From assembly GCA_963556195.1 (NCBI GenBank), contig OY744522.1, forward strand, positions 36,316,983 through 36,380,982: a stretch of 64,000 nt of DNA, written 5' to 3'. This document shows positions 10,990 through 21,971 of the stretch, piece by piece; position 1 is the first letter of the stretch, and each line of letters begins with the position of its first letter. Both the position numbers and the translations under genes were made by a program. Source of the DNA: Sepiola atlantica. Its lineage: Eukaryota > Mollusca > Cephalopoda > Sepiida > Sepiolidae. Under the pieces are notes generated by a model. The model was not told where the DNA came from. It was given only the letters and a program-made list of their open reading frames with translations, and did no database searches.

Positions 10990-11348
10990 ATGCTCCGATG
11001 AGTTGACCACTCTGGTGCCCCCTCGACGTAAATTCACTAGACTAACTCGACATTCTACTAAATCTCATTCATTCACTGTGGAGGTCCCCAGATGCCGGAG
11101 AGCATTCTACTCAAATAGCTTCTTTCCTCGTGCTGCTGGCCTCTGGAACTCCCTCCCTGCCCCCTGTTTCCCCGACAGTACTGACATGCAGAAATTTAAA
11201 ACTAATGTAAACAGACATCTCGCTGCTCAGATCCCAATTTAAGCTGAACCCCCAATCCTTCCCCCCTTTTCCTTTTTCTCAGTAGCCCCTTACGTTTACA
11301 GTGGCGTCCTGCCTTGTTTGGGGTGAATCATGTAAAAGAAAAAAAAAA
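10990..11348 (+). mobile_element. 5'-truncated CR1/Jockey-type LINE, 3' end (copy 2)
   Basis: The frame from 11003 to 11242 encodes 79 residues ending in the LINE RT C-terminus: RRAFYSNSFFPRAAGLWNSL, then a D-x-x-x-x-Q-K-F-K segment and a short hydrophilic end. A stop codon is followed by a ~100-bp 3' UTR with CAGTAGCCCCTTACG and GTGGCGTCCTGCCTTGTTTG and an A-rich tail at 11335-11350. This is the best preserved of the three copies. Everything upstream of the C-terminus, including endonuclease and RT catalytic domains, is missing. Confidence 0.7.
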
Positions 11349-11950
11349 AGCGTTTAAATGTTAATTAAAAAGTTTCAACTGATAATCATCAAGTAGCAAA
11401 AAATAAATTTGCCTTTTAAAAATTTGTGCTTTCGCGGCGCCCATAAAACTACAGTTGTTTATCTTTTTGGCTTGTCCGTTATACGACATATCAGCCCTTT
11501 TGGGGTTATTTAAACCTTTCCCAGGTGAATTATTTCTGGAAAAATGTTTCATTTCAAATCCAATCGTCTGTTAAATTGAAGTACGTTTCCAAGCGTTATA
11601 CAATTCTTTATATAAAAACTTTATATTTATGCACGTTCGTCCTAATATTTTGGAAAGGATATCTCTTTTTCAAAGGAGAATCATTGCTTTTTTTTTTTTA
11701 AATGAGACGGATGTTGTAGTAACTGGCAGTTGTAACGGCTGGATGGTACATACAATTTTATTTGATAAATCCTGTTATTCTGGAAATATTAGATGAATGT
11801 GATTAAATATAAAAAGATATTAAATATATGCAACAGGTAACGTTATCGTCTTTGTTGTTGTTGTTGTCTTGTATTGTTATTATTGCTTTCTCTCTATATT
11901 GTAAAGTATGGGAAATGTCCCTTGTAACGTCTGTCACGGTTCAACTCCAG
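11349..11950. other. Non-coding spacer
   Basis: AT-rich. A TTG-rich microsatellite lies near 11853-11870. No gene is seen. Confidence 0.45.
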
Positions 11951-11984
11951 CCCGTTCAGTTTCTCATTAACTTTGGTTGATTGA

Positions 11985-12305
11985 GGACTTCGGGATGGGG
12001 TAAGATAATACCAGTCGAGGATTCATTCTCGACAATCAGTCCGACAGGAACTGGGTCATTTCGGTGGCCTTTTATATGTCGGGCTGATGTATTCGGTCCT
12101 AGGTTGTCCTAGGAGGTGCACCCTCACAGGCCTTTCCTCCCCCTCTTTGGGGTAGAGTAAGTTCATTGCTTACTGCCTGAGGCACCCTGACCAGGAAACT
12201 CCAACGGGGCTGCCCAGACTATTTTTGCTAGGCCAGAGTGCTCCTCCTTTAGGGGCGCTGGCTTAATTATTCCCCCACCTTCCGACGTTGTGTCATATAT
12301 TGCTG
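11985..12305 (+). mobile_element. SINE with shared core and tail (copy S2)
   Basis: The order is AAGATAATACCAGTCGAGGA, TCTCGACAATCAGTCC, GTCCTAGGAGGTGCACCCTC, GCTTACTGCCTGAGGCACCC, GGGGCTGCCCAGAC, then GGCCAGAGTGCTCCTCC, GGGGCGCTGGC and GACGTTGTGTCATA. These modules align with S1. A GGTTCAACTCC phrase resembling a tRNA B box lies about 65 bp upstream (11938) but the A box is not clear. The tail is GC-richer than the surroundings. Confidence 0.7.
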
Positions 12306-12931
12306 CGGTGAGAAACAATTAAATAACTGTTCACTACTGAACTGCTAATGGCTGCCCCCCACAGTTTCTTATATAGTAATAAGGGGCAGATAACTCATGG
12401 TACTTCCTGTACCATGGGCAGATAACTCCCATTTACTATCTCAACACAAGAGTAGATAATTCCTTTACCTATACATATATAAGTGTATATTCTTATGTTT
12501 ATATTTACCATTTACTACATATTGTATTAGTCTTCAGTACAATACACACAATTCTTTAAGCAAACTACACTACTCTCTCCATAAGAGAGTAGTGTAAAAT
12601 ATATTCAAGACGGTTGTTTTGGTTTATGGCAGATTAACTCTTTTTGCGGTTAGTTAATCTTGAAATCCGTCATTTTGGCTGTAATACAGGAAAGGTTAGC
12701 AAGTGGGCTATTAGTATTAGTGTGACGCGAGAATTCTAATTTCCTTTTGTAACTTAGGTCCCTGCTTTGCTAAAAAAATAGTTTTATAAACTGAAATGAT
12801 TGAAATAAATACAACAATTTCATATTTCGATTCTTTTATTGTTGAAATATGTGCACATTTGATTCTCAATAAAAATGCAAAATAGTTTTATTTCTAAAAG
12901 ACAATCAAAAAGATGGCGATTCTAGTTCATT
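12306..12931. other. Spacer with short hairpins
   Basis: Short palindromes include ATGGTACTTCCTGTACCAT (12398) and ACACTACTCTC / GAGAGTAGTGT (12568-12596). Imperfectly related segments around AGACGG...TTTTGG follow. No gene is visible. Confidence 0.5.
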
Positions 12932-13255
12932 TAAAGAATTTGCAATAAGTTTACTTTCAAGCTATGTAAAAGGTGCTAAAATGTATCATGAGTAAATATA
13001 TATGAAACCAAGATGCGGCTGAGTGAGAGGGTGGCTCCGTCTAAGAGGATCCGCATGATTTAATTAGCCTAGGAACCCCCAAAAGTCATAATCCAGCCCT
13101 AAGAATACCAAAAAGCTTACTTAAAGAATTTGCAGTAAGTTGACTTGAAGCTATGCAAAGGTCGCTAAAATATATCACGATAAATATATATGAAACCAAG
13201 ATGTGGCTGAGTTAGAGAGTTATTCCGTCTAAGGGATCCGCATGTTGCTCACTCA
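12932..13255 (+). repeat. Tandem duplication, two ~135-bp blocks
   Basis: Blocks at 12932-13065 and 13118-13250 share TTAAAGAATTTGCA, CAAGCTATG, AAATATATATGAAACCAAGA, TGGCTGAGT and CCGTCTAAG-GATCCGCATG in the same order. Offset is about 186-188 bp with roughly 15% divergence. The origin is unclear. Confidence 0.65.
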
Positions 13256-14404
13256 TAAAAAATACGAAAGACACATGGACAAGTTAAATGATAGCTTCGT
13301 CTCAGGGAGACACCATAATTTCATTAACCTAAAGCCTCTCTGTTGTCATAGAACTGTTCCGTGTTGATCCAGAACGAACGGCATCGTTACTAATGGGACG
13401 ATATGTCGTTTCTCGATTCGAGAATCCCAACGGCCCGGAAACTATTCGTACTAACCTTACTCTCGTTGTTGTCGCCTGACACAGCAGTCGACACAATTCG
13501 GGAATGATATTTCCCTTTCTTTTTCTCTTTGCTTTCAATGTCTGCACGCCAGCTGCCATTGTTAGTCGCTCCGTCGCCGTCACCATTCTCTGCAGACGCT
13601 CGTCGTTGTTACACCTTCGGGCCGGCGTTTTTCTTCTGTAACTGAAACCAAATTTCCCCGTACAATAAAATATAACAAGCCATTCCTTTTACTTTAAGCC
13701 ATTTATTGGTATTAGCTTGTCGACACTGAGCAAGTTCGTTGTATAAGAGAGAGAGGCTTACGCTAGTTATTTTTCTAACTACTTAGCTACTTGCAAAGGA
13801 AGGGAGATGGGGGACGTCGCTTGGCTCTCAATTTCGGGGGATCCGAAATCCTCTAGCTTGTAATCGCTACATGGCTAAAGCGTGTTGACTCTTCGGCTTC
13901 CAAGTTCAAACTGATAATCTCACTCCAGTTTTCCCAGTGGGAAAACTGTGATGTCACGAAATCTCGTGATTGACACACAGATGTGACCTAACCTTTGAAC
14001 TCAAGGTCTCGTCACCTGTCACTGCGACCGTGAGAACAACATTGCACTAAATCTGCACGAGACGACCTTGCCACAAATCGCGCAAGTCAAACCCGATATC
14101 CAACAGATGCGTCCATCCCCATAGGGCCATTATCTAACACTTTGAGTTGATACCATCCTTATTGGTTATAACCTTGGTAATGTTACCTGCACACACACCT
14201 CTCATCACGCAACAGTCCCTTTTGTGTCTTTCAGTTTGACCCCCCCCCCCTCCCGAGTTAAAAGAGGGCAAAAAATGAGTTCCATGTATAAAATCACAGC
14301 ATCTTGTAATGAACACAATTGGTCTTTTATATTAATCACTCCACCATGAAAAAAGTGTCTTATTTTTTAAATAGTTACAACATTTTGGTTGTGGGTACTG
14401 CTGC
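13256..14404. other. Unrecognised, relatively GC-rich stretch
   Basis: Contains an 85-codon minus-strand ORF (13329-13586) rich in R, T and K that matches nothing I know. Palindromes AGTTTTCCCAGTGGGAAAACT (13926) and TCACGAAATCTCGTGA lie close together. A C-run is at 14240. No gene can be supported. Confidence 0.35.
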
Positions 14405-14445
14405 ACAGGGTGTCCGTAAAGTCTTGACACATAGGATAATTAGAT
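14405..14445 (+). mobile_element. Possible mariner/Tc1-type terminus fragment
   Basis: CAGGGTGTCCGTAAAGTCTT followed by GACACATAGG resembles the ends of many mariner-family elements. No matching inverted end or transposase was found in the next few kilobases, so it is at most a remnant. Confidence 0.35.
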
Positions 14446-16420
14446 ATTTTTCATTTAATCAAATGAAATACAAAATTGAATATTCTTAACTGATTATGAA
14501 GGTAATAGATTGGTTGAATGGCAGCTTTCCTAATTGGATTGAAAGACATGGTTATGTGGAGTGGTGAACATTTTGGACTGCTATAGTTTAAACAACATGA
14601 AGACACCGTAAACTTATATAATACGTAAAGTCTTAAATTAAAATTCTAGGTGTTTATGACATATTAGACTCTTAAAAAATAAGGTGTTTATTTTTATGGC
14701 AGGATTATTGTGTAATATTGTGCATTCCTTAAGTTTTTATACAGGACTATTTTATTCTCACTCTATTTTTTTAATTATTTCGGCAAGCTACAAGCTCAAA
14801 TTTTCCTTTTCTCTTTCTTCATTCTCCACCGCCATGATTCTTTGTCTAATGGTCGCTACCGCCGTATCGGTTCTGATCGTCTTATGGTTGCTCGTTGTTC
14901 TCTTCAGTGTAGCTAGCTGAAATAAACTTTTCCTCGCACAGAAAGGAGACTTGAGACGTTTGCTTAGAGTTTCTACAGTTTATTCGTGGAGAGAAACAAC
15001 TGACACGCGAGCGAGAGACTGATATTCTCTTAACTAATTAGTTAACTATCTTATTAAGGATAAATGGGTGGACACGACGAACAGACATCCAACAGGGGGG
15101 AGAGGTATTTTCGCTTTTTGGGATCTTAACTTTCTTAATCTGTTACAATATTATTTTCACACATCCGCCACGGTTCGACTTCCAAACGGAATTGACTTTG
15201 AAATCTTTGTTTCTTTATCAACAATATTACTGACGTCATGCGTCATATCGAATGACATCCCTTTGTTTTTACTCTATCTGAGCCTACGGTCATCTCTTTC
15301 TGTAGGAACTAATTTATTTCCGAAACTCTGTGTCGCTTTGACCTGTACTTAGTTTGTCTCTTGTCAAAATTAATACTAGCTGATTTACTCGCTATCCAAC
15401 ATAGGGTCTCCATATTGTAGCACTTGTACAGAAGCATTGTGAATTGCATCGTCATTGACTTTCATAAAATTGCAAAATGAGTTGGAAATAACTGGACTTG
15501 CTTTATATTGTACTCATAGCCTAGTGGATACTATTATTATTGGCCTCTTTCTGTCTCCAGAAATAAAGAATATATTTTGTAAGGGTTCCGGCATGATGAG
15601 GAGTTTATACAGTAAAGCAAGCATTATATTAAACTATAATTACAATAAAATAAAATTCTTTGGCGCGAACGCAAACACTGGAATAGTATTCTGCGCCCTT
15701 TGATCAAAATGAAATATATTTATCGAGTACTCTGGGTAATGTAGTTTCAGAATATATCTGGTTATGGGGGTCAATCGCATAAATTACAGGAAGAGTTTCT
15801 GAACAAACAAACAAACAGACAGGCACTAACTTTATATATAAAAGTAAAAAACAAAACAAAAATATTAGTTTATCAAAATGCACTGAGATTTTCAGAGTTT
15901 GTGTCCACGGCAAAAATTGGTTTATTTGAAATAAATAGTAAAACTTTTTTTTCATGGCAGGGTTATTGTTGTTTTGGTTTCACGGTATGTCAGCCATCAT
16001 CGGGTCATTTTATGTCGAAATCGTAAATGTTTTTGTATACGATTGAATTAATTTGAATTTGAAGAAATTTTTTTTACATACTTCCCAAATGGTCTTCTAT
16101 TTAGTTCTGGCCAGGCTAAATCCTGTTTAACTTTGCTGATTTAGCGGGAATCACTGTCAAGGTGACTATATGATTACCATGGATTTTATAAGGAAGCACT
16201 AAACAATTATTAGATCTGTCCTCTCATTAAGATGAGAGGCTTTGTCCATCAGTCAATCTGTCAGTTGGTCACTCTTCAGATCGAAATAGCATTTTCATTA
16301 AAAAGTGTTACCAGTGAAATATTTTTGCACATGCAATTTCAAATGGATGCCTATACATCGTCCCACTTCTGGTGATTGAATCACTAATTCGTTACACTCC
16401 CTACCACTTCTGCATTCAGT
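14446..16420. other. No recognisable gene
   Basis: Several 78-94-codon ORFs occur (14684, 15068, 15455 on plus; 15704 on minus). They are hydrophobic, low-complexity, unrelated to known proteins and fit chance in AT-rich DNA. Segments near 13540-13800 and 14815-15060 look loosely parallel (GTTGTT...CTGAAA...AA then TTTATT-GG and GAGAGA), which might be an old repeat family. Confidence 0.35.
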
Positions 16421-16421
16421 C

Positions 16422-16640
16422 GTGTCATCTGAGAAGGCATTGGTTGAGATAGTCAAGTTTCGAATATTCAATTTAATCGGAGAATGTGCAGACACGCTGG
16501 AACCCTGCTTAAAAATCCTTTCACATTTTGAAGAAGTATTGCCGCCATGTTTACCTCAGTCAGTGTCGCAGATCTTTTTACCTAACAACCTGCAGACTGA
16601 TATCTCGTGTGGCTTGGATTTTGACGGGCACCAGATTTAA
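16422..16640 (+). CDS. Hypothetical 72-codon ORF upstream of the duplicated unit
   Basis: The frame is open for 72 codons with ordinary amino-acid composition, and it ends where the duplicated unit at 16640 begins. I do not recognise the product, and no splice or promoter evidence is visible. If the downstream unit is a processed copy, this could be an upstream exon of the same transcript, but that is speculation. Confidence 0.2.
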   Translation: MSSEKALVEIVKFRIFNLIGECADTLEPCLKILSHFEEVLPPCLPQSVSQIFLPNNLQTDISCGLDFDGHQI

Positions 16641-16985
16641 CCATATCGTAAATGTAGGAGTTTCACATGTTGGCCGGTCATAATTCAGGAAGGGGACATT
16701 TTATATTCAGCACCGTCCTCTTCCGGAAGGCATGCGCACGGGGTAACTGTCGTGCCTCTACACCGCCTGCTTGCCCAGAGGCGGTCTTTCGAATCAATCA
16801 ACATGGGAGTCAGACGTTTGTCCTGCTTGTGATAGACGTTGGCTCTGGGGCAAGTAGCTTGGCAAAAATAGAGTTTTACGGTGAAAGATGTCATAGTTCA
16901 GCATTGGCCACGTGCACACAAATAAATACATATTCATCAGTATAATTCGTGTCCGAGATGTTGCTCCAGTTTGCTTGCTGTTATA
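16640..16985 (+). pseudogene. Duplicated unit, copy without insertion
   Basis: About 95% identical to 17845-18301 over the shared part, from GTAGGAGTTTCACATGTTGG to CAGTTTGCTTGCTGTTA. At 16873/16874 the sequence reads AAAAATAGAG|TTTTACGG, continuous across the point where the other copy has 111 extra bases beginning GT and ending AG. A 92-codon frame (16667-16945) crosses the junction, but the product is not recognised and the other copy has a 1-base difference that shifts it. No poly(A) tail or target duplication is seen. This may be a spliced retrocopy, or the ancestral uninterrupted form. Confidence 0.6.
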
Positions 16986-17324
16986 CATATCTTTATCCAC
17001 TGTTGTAACAATTATCAAATATCACCTGTAGATATTTATTAGATTGCTCATGGTCAAGTATCTATGTTTAATGGTGTATAAGAATTGCAGATGAAAGAAA
17101 TCGCAAATATTGATGTTGAACATGTAACAGATGAGAAACTATTTATTCACTTACATTTACAAGAAATGATTTGAATGATTCACATGGAGTTTTTTGTAAA
17201 TGCGTCTCTGTGATCAGATCGCCATCTTGAAAGTCCCCTGGTGTCCAGAAATAAAAAAACTGAAAAGGGTCAAGGGGAATAACTAAGCTCACTCGGTTTG
17301 ACGAGTTATTGCCCTGTGATTAAT
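16986..17324. other. Non-coding spacer
   Basis: AT-rich sequence between the duplicated unit and the inverted-repeat element. No gene is seen. Confidence 0.45.
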
Positions 17325-17831
17325 GACACTCCAGAAAAACATTCGACTCTGAGCCAGCATGCTGCTATTCCGAATTCACAACAGCAAGCGGCAATCAATA
17401 GACTGTCTCTCCGGTCATCATTTTTTAAAAGTCAAAATCTTTTTCATGTTTTAAAACTTTATCATTAAAACTTGCTGAAAGGAAAAAGTTTTGTATTTTT
17501 ATTTTAAATAATTCCTTTTAGAAAAATAAGTAATCAAATAGGTGTTTTTTTGGTTTTTTTTCGAAACATTGAAATATAAATTTTTCTACCAATCATAGTG
17601 CTGTCAGATCGCAGATATTTAAAAAAAATCCATTTTTACTTCATATTCAATTTTTATTTAAAAAAAAATTACCAGCAAGTTTTAATTATAAAATTTTACA
17701 TGAAAAAGATTTTGACTTTTAAAAAATTATGACCGGAGACAATCTTATTGATTGCCGCTTGCTGTTGCGAATTCAGAATAATGGCACGCTGACTCAGAGT
17801 CGAATGCTTTTCTGGAGTGCCTGATTACTTG
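17318..17831. mobile_element. Non-autonomous TIR element with possible 8-bp target duplication
   Basis: The left arm begins GACACTCCAGAAAAACATTC and includes GACTCTGAGCCAGC, CAACAGCAAGCGGCAATCAA and GTCAAAATCTTTTTCATG. The right arm is the reverse complement, ending CTTTTCTGGAGTGCC. Arms are ~155 bp around a ~180-bp AT-rich core with no ORF. Outside the ends lie TGATTAAT (left) and TGATTACT (right), an imperfect 8-bp direct repeat compatible with a hAT-like insertion. It sits immediately upstream of the second duplicated unit. Confidence 0.65.
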
Positions 17832-17844
17832 TTAGGTAATTTAA

Positions 17845-18301
17845 ACCTAATGTAAACGTAGGAGTTTCACATGTTGGCCGGTCATAATTCAGGAAGGGAA
17901 CATTTTGTATTCAGCACCGTCCTCTTCCGGAAGACATGTGCACGGGGTAACTGTCGTGCCTATACACCGCCTGCTTGCCCAGAGGCGGTCTTTTCGAATC
18001 AGTCAACATGGGAGTCGGACGTTTGTTCTGCTTGTGATAGACGTTGGCTCTGGGGCAAGTAGCTTGGCAAAAATAGAGGTAAGCAACGCATAGTTCTCTA
18101 AACCTATTTGAATTTTTACTCTTTTATAATTTGCTTTGTTTTGTCTTAGAACATGTTTGTAAGACTTGTTTATTTTCATGTATTTCCAGTTTTACTGTGA
18201 AAAGATGTTATAGTTCAGCGTTGGCCACGTGCATGCAAATAAATACATATTCATCAGTATAATTTGTGTCCGAGATTTTTGCTCCAGTTTGCTTGCTGTT
18301 A
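17845..18301 (+). pseudogene. Duplicated unit, copy with intron-like insertion
   Basis: Matches 16640-16985 in two blocks, 17845-18078 and 18190-18301, separated by 111 bases. Differences from the other copy are mostly transitions. An AAATAAATACATATTCATCA segment common to both includes a potential AATAAA signal. The reading frame is not conserved between copies, so a non-coding transcript is as likely as a protein gene. The product is unknown. Confidence 0.6.
18079..18189 (+). other. Intron-like 111-bp insertion with GTAAG...CAG ends
   Basis: The insertion starts GTAAGCAACGC, a good donor, and ends TTTTCATGTATTTCCAG, a good pyrimidine-rich acceptor. Removing it restores exactly the contiguous sequence of the copy at 16640-16985. 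That precision is the evidence; splicing itself is not observed. Confidence 0.6.
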
Positions 18302-18803
18302 AACCTAATACTAAGTGTTCTTTTACTGTTATTAGTTTTATTACTTTTCTTTTTCTTTTCATCTCAATGATCCCAATATCCATGTGCAGACACTGGAGCC
18401 CAGGCCTGAGTGCAATACTTTATGTGAAGTTTTATTAGGTCTTCATGCATCTTTAAAACAACGTTTGGCTTCCTTGAAATAATATTTCTACCCATCCATT
18501 CAATCATTCCATCTGCCTCGATGTACTAAATAAATTATGATTGTTAGATTTAGATGCACCACAAACTCCCAGATCACGTTCTTCATTTACCTTTTTTGAT
18601 TTCTCTGTTTAATAAATATTCAACTTTTGTATTCTTGAATCCAATATGTAGTTCTTTACATTTTTCTATGTTCAATTTTAATTTTCAAGTATCGTCCCAA
18701 TATGACAATTTATTTTGACCAATCATACACATCCAGGGCTCTCTATTCTTTCATGGTTTACGTCTGTGGAGTACAATGTTATTTCCACATTTTTCTACTC
18801 TCT
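18302..18803. other. Non-coding spacer
   Basis: AT-rich, with no gene. A short plus-strand ORF overlapping the duplicated unit (18229-18438) is not recognised. Confidence 0.4.
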
Positions 18804-19085
18804 TTTTTTGGCTAAGATCAAAGTGTAGTATCTGTTCCGATGGATACTGCACCCCATAGACTGGTATTGTCTTGGCCTTCGGGGCGTGATTTACGCCGGT
18901 CTATGGGTTTGTCCTGTGCAGTTCTAGGAGGTCCACCCTCCCAGGCTTCGCCTCCCCTCTTTGGGGAGGAGTAAGTTTATTGCTTACTGCCTGAGGCGCC
19001 CCTACCGGGGAATGCCGACGGGGCTGCCCAGGCAATTTTTAAACCCCACTTTCCCGACCCGACCTTGGGTCACATCTTACTTGTG
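18804..19085 (+). mobile_element. SINE-like element with U2 snRNA-like 5' segment (copy S3)
   Basis: Positions 18806-18836 read TTTTGGCTAAGATCAAAGTG then TAGTATCTGTTC. This matches the conserved 5' region of U2 snRNA, including the GUGUAGUA branchpoint-recognition stretch, with one extra A. The first ~14 nt of U2 are missing. After this the sequence leaves U2 and forms a stem (CCCATAGACTGG / CCGGTCTATGGG). It then enters the SINE core GTTCTAGGAGGTCCACCC, GCTTACTGCCTGAGGCGCCC, GGGGCTGCCCAGGC shared with S1 and S2. It ends near GACCTTGGGTCACA. Confidence 0.7.
18806..18836 (+). ncRNA. U2 snRNA-derived fragment
   Basis: About 31 nt of near-exact identity to the 5' domain of U2 snRNA: the tail of stem I, GGCUAAGAUCAA, and the branch-site pairing region. 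It is too short to be a functional snRNA gene: stem-loops II-IV, the Sm site and the 5' end are absent. It is a fragment fused to a SINE. Confidence 0.7.
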
Positions 19086-20424
19086 GGAGTAAGATAAAAA
19101 CTGGCCTTGTGCCTAACTCCTGGAGAGGAGTAAATCAATACTCTCTTTGCACTGAGTATCAACACTTGAAAACATTTCATTCTCATCAGCAAAATATTGG
19201 TTTTACTTGTAAGATTGGTGAGAATTTGAAAATGAAATATATTTTTGATCAGACGCTTAACCCCTTTCTAAAAATTATTACTCATTTATTTTTTTGATTC
19301 TTTGGAATTAAACACTAACTTTTCAGATTATAAATTTCTTATTTTTAAAATAGACTAATGCAACTTTTACGTTGTTTTCACTTTGATGAATGTAAGTTTA
19401 ACATAGAATGATCCTCCTAGTGTTCATATTTTCCAAGCAATTCTTTACCATCCTGTTTTTCTTTTTTCTCTCCAGTCAACTCCAAACCCATTCAAATCCT
19501 ACTCGCATGGTATATGATCACATACTCCCATGCATATCACATTTGAACCATGATATTTTGACAGCTAACATTCAGTATTCGGTCATCTGAGAGGGTGGAT
19601 AGTGATTTCAACAAGGCCACCAAGATATAACTGAGTGAATGGGCCAAACACATTTCCAACGATTGTCTGAGTCAGTTTAGTGTTATGCCCGGAGTTAGAT
19701 TTTTTAATTAAAAAATTTTTTTGTTTTTATCCGTTGATCTCTCATCTCTGCTTTTGTATGCACTTTTCCACTGTATCTTTTATTGCTTGTAGAATTATAA
19801 ATTCTATAAATTACCATAAACTTCCGGTTGAAATTTTATAGATTTGTGCAGACATGACCAACTGCATGATGTAATTATCTTTTAACACTAGTATATCTAT
19901 GAAGGACAAACATGCACTACACTCCCTCCCCATCCATTTTGAGGATGTAATGCCTGGGAGGATCATGACAACACATACTACACTACCCTCTCTTCTGAAT
20001 TGAGAATTGAAAGATAGTAATAGTATAGTATCGGCTTTAGACAGGCAGATACCAAATCTCCATTAGCAAATCAGCCTAGATTTAATTTACTTTTGTGACT
20101 TGTTGAGAACCATTTAAAAAAATTTTTTTTTTTTATATACCAACATTTTCCTAAACTGTGGCTCCATTACCATTTATTAAAAACTTATGGATCATTAGTA
20201 CTTACCTGGATTTATTATGGAGGTGTGTGAGTTATTACTATCAGGGCCGTGGAGATTGAGTTGCAGAGTTTGAGACAAACATTTGAAGATTTCAGGAATC
20301 AGGGTCTGACTTGAACGTTTGGTCTCCCAACTCCACAGTCCGGTTTTCAGCAGGAATCACTTTAAAAAAAATTGAAATCTTTCGATTTTGTTTATTAAAA
20401 TCAAACAAAGAAGCGTTGAATTCA
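19086..20424. other. No recognisable gene
   Basis: AT-rich. Two short plus-strand ORFs (19109-19297, 19408-19590) are without recognisable similarity. No defined repeats were seen. Confidence 0.4.
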
Positions 20425-20530
20425 CAGAACAAATTGAATTCTTCGAATTTATAATGTTGAATTCACAGAACCTTGAAAGACAAAATTTGCCCTCTTCAAA
20501 ATGAAAACGCGGTAAACAACATATAAATTA
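20425..20530 (+). repeat. Dispersed repeat, copy 1 (second copy 21678-21775)
   Basis: TTGAATTCACAGAACCTTGA followed by AAGACAA and AAAATGAAAACGCGGTAAA matches 21708-21768 closely, and a shorter related segment lies near 23058-23085. This looks like a fragment of an interspersed repeat. Confidence 0.55.
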
Positions 20531-21109
20531 TTTTACGAGTGGAAGAATTTTTCTCAGGTCAGTCGGAATGAGATCTTTTACAATTTCAAGAGTCAAACAT
20601 TTGGGCCACTGACTAGACAGTTCTACGACTATAAAGATAAAAGTCACAATTCTGAAAGTTAGGTCACATTTAAATCTGCTGTGACAATAATCTTCCAGAT
20701 TAAGGAGAGAAATAAAGAAATGAATGTCCGCCATAGTTAGAAAAGTTATTATTTTAAAAGTTTCAATCAAATCGATCACCTTTCATTGTTTTCTCTAGTA
20801 AAGTAGTTAAGCCTAATTTTTTGCAACCTCTCCTTGTAATCGCAACCTTTTTAATCAGTTTTAACAATCTTGAGGCAGGGCTGATTTTTTTTTATTACCT
20901 GCAGGGTGCAGGCTATTTCCCCTCTCAGTGTGTTGGACCCGTAGACTTTGCCAGATCATTCATCTAAAAAAAGGAAATCGCTGATAATAAAACCTTGCTA
21001 CTAACCCATTATGTTGTGGCAGCAAACCGTTAGGGAGGGAGGCCTTATTAGTCCTGATCGACAACCTTTCTAGAGCTGGTATCTCAAACAAAATATCAGG
21101 TTTGCAAAC

Positions 21110-21562
21110 CTACGATTGCTTAAGAAGTAGATAGATTCTGCCTATTGCCGGCCTTTGCACTCCTTCTTTGTCTATTAGCCAGGTGCAGAGGTACCAGCGA
21201 TGGGACACCTCAAAACACCCAGTGCCTGGCCTTGTTTCCTTACTAGGACAATGAACGTGGTTTCTCTCTTTCTCTCTATCTGGGCCATTTGGGGAAAGTT
21301 TTTTCGTCACTAAGTCTTACATGACCAGTCTGGGTTGCTCTTGTTCCGACAGGTTGAGGGTACAGGTTAGACAGTTTGTCTGGCTGTTGTTTCCGACTGA
21401 CAGGACAGGATCCCAAACTCCATCATCAGTTGTATAATACCGTGAAAAGCTGTACATGCCATGTCGCACATGGAAAGGGATCCTGCAGTTATCCCTGGTG
21501 GGTTTTCCCGAGGCCACAACCCCCATCGACCAGATCGTGATTAATGGACTGGTTGTGTGAGC
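21110..21562 (-). pseudogene. Unrecognised reading frame with one in-frame stop
   Basis: On the minus strand one frame runs from 21562 to 21110 with a single internal stop near 21316. The segments give about 69 residues from Met21526 and a further ~68. The composition is ordinary, with scattered C, H and W, unlike the low-complexity chance ORFs elsewhere. I do not recognise it. It could be a decayed exon or part of a mobile element ORF. Confidence 0.3.
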
Positions 21563-21677
21563 TTATTGACACCTAGCAAGCACTCACTTTGCCCACCCCA
21601 CTCTATCTCAAGGAGTCAGAACTGTTATAAATAAAAGGACATCATAATCAGTCTGGTTTTTCATCATGTAATTATTT

Positions 21678-21775
21678 AAACAACCTGAATTCTTTAGATT
21701 TATAACGTTGAATTCACAGAACCTTGAAAGACAAGGACCATCCTCTTTAAAATCAAAACGCTATAAATATATATT
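21678..21775 (+). repeat. Dispersed repeat, copy 2
   Basis: Second copy of the 20425 repeat, with TTCTTTAGATTTATAACGTTG, GAATTCACAGAACCTTGAAA and AAATCAAAACGCTATAAA. Confidence 0.55.
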
Positions 21776-21856
21776 ACTAGATATGACCAATAGTTTATCT
21801 ATAAAGTTGCCAACAGCTACCATTCATCATTTATGACGCTATCCATTGTCAAGTTA

Positions 21857-21971
<115 letters not shown>

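Noticed and set aside
14684..14920. A 78-codon hydrophobic ORF as a small membrane protein
   Set aside because: No conservation evidence, no start context or neighbouring signals, and such frames are expected by chance in AT-rich DNA.
18804..18836. A functional U2 snRNA gene
   Set aside because: Only ~31 nt match; the rest of U2, the Sm site and the 5' end are missing.
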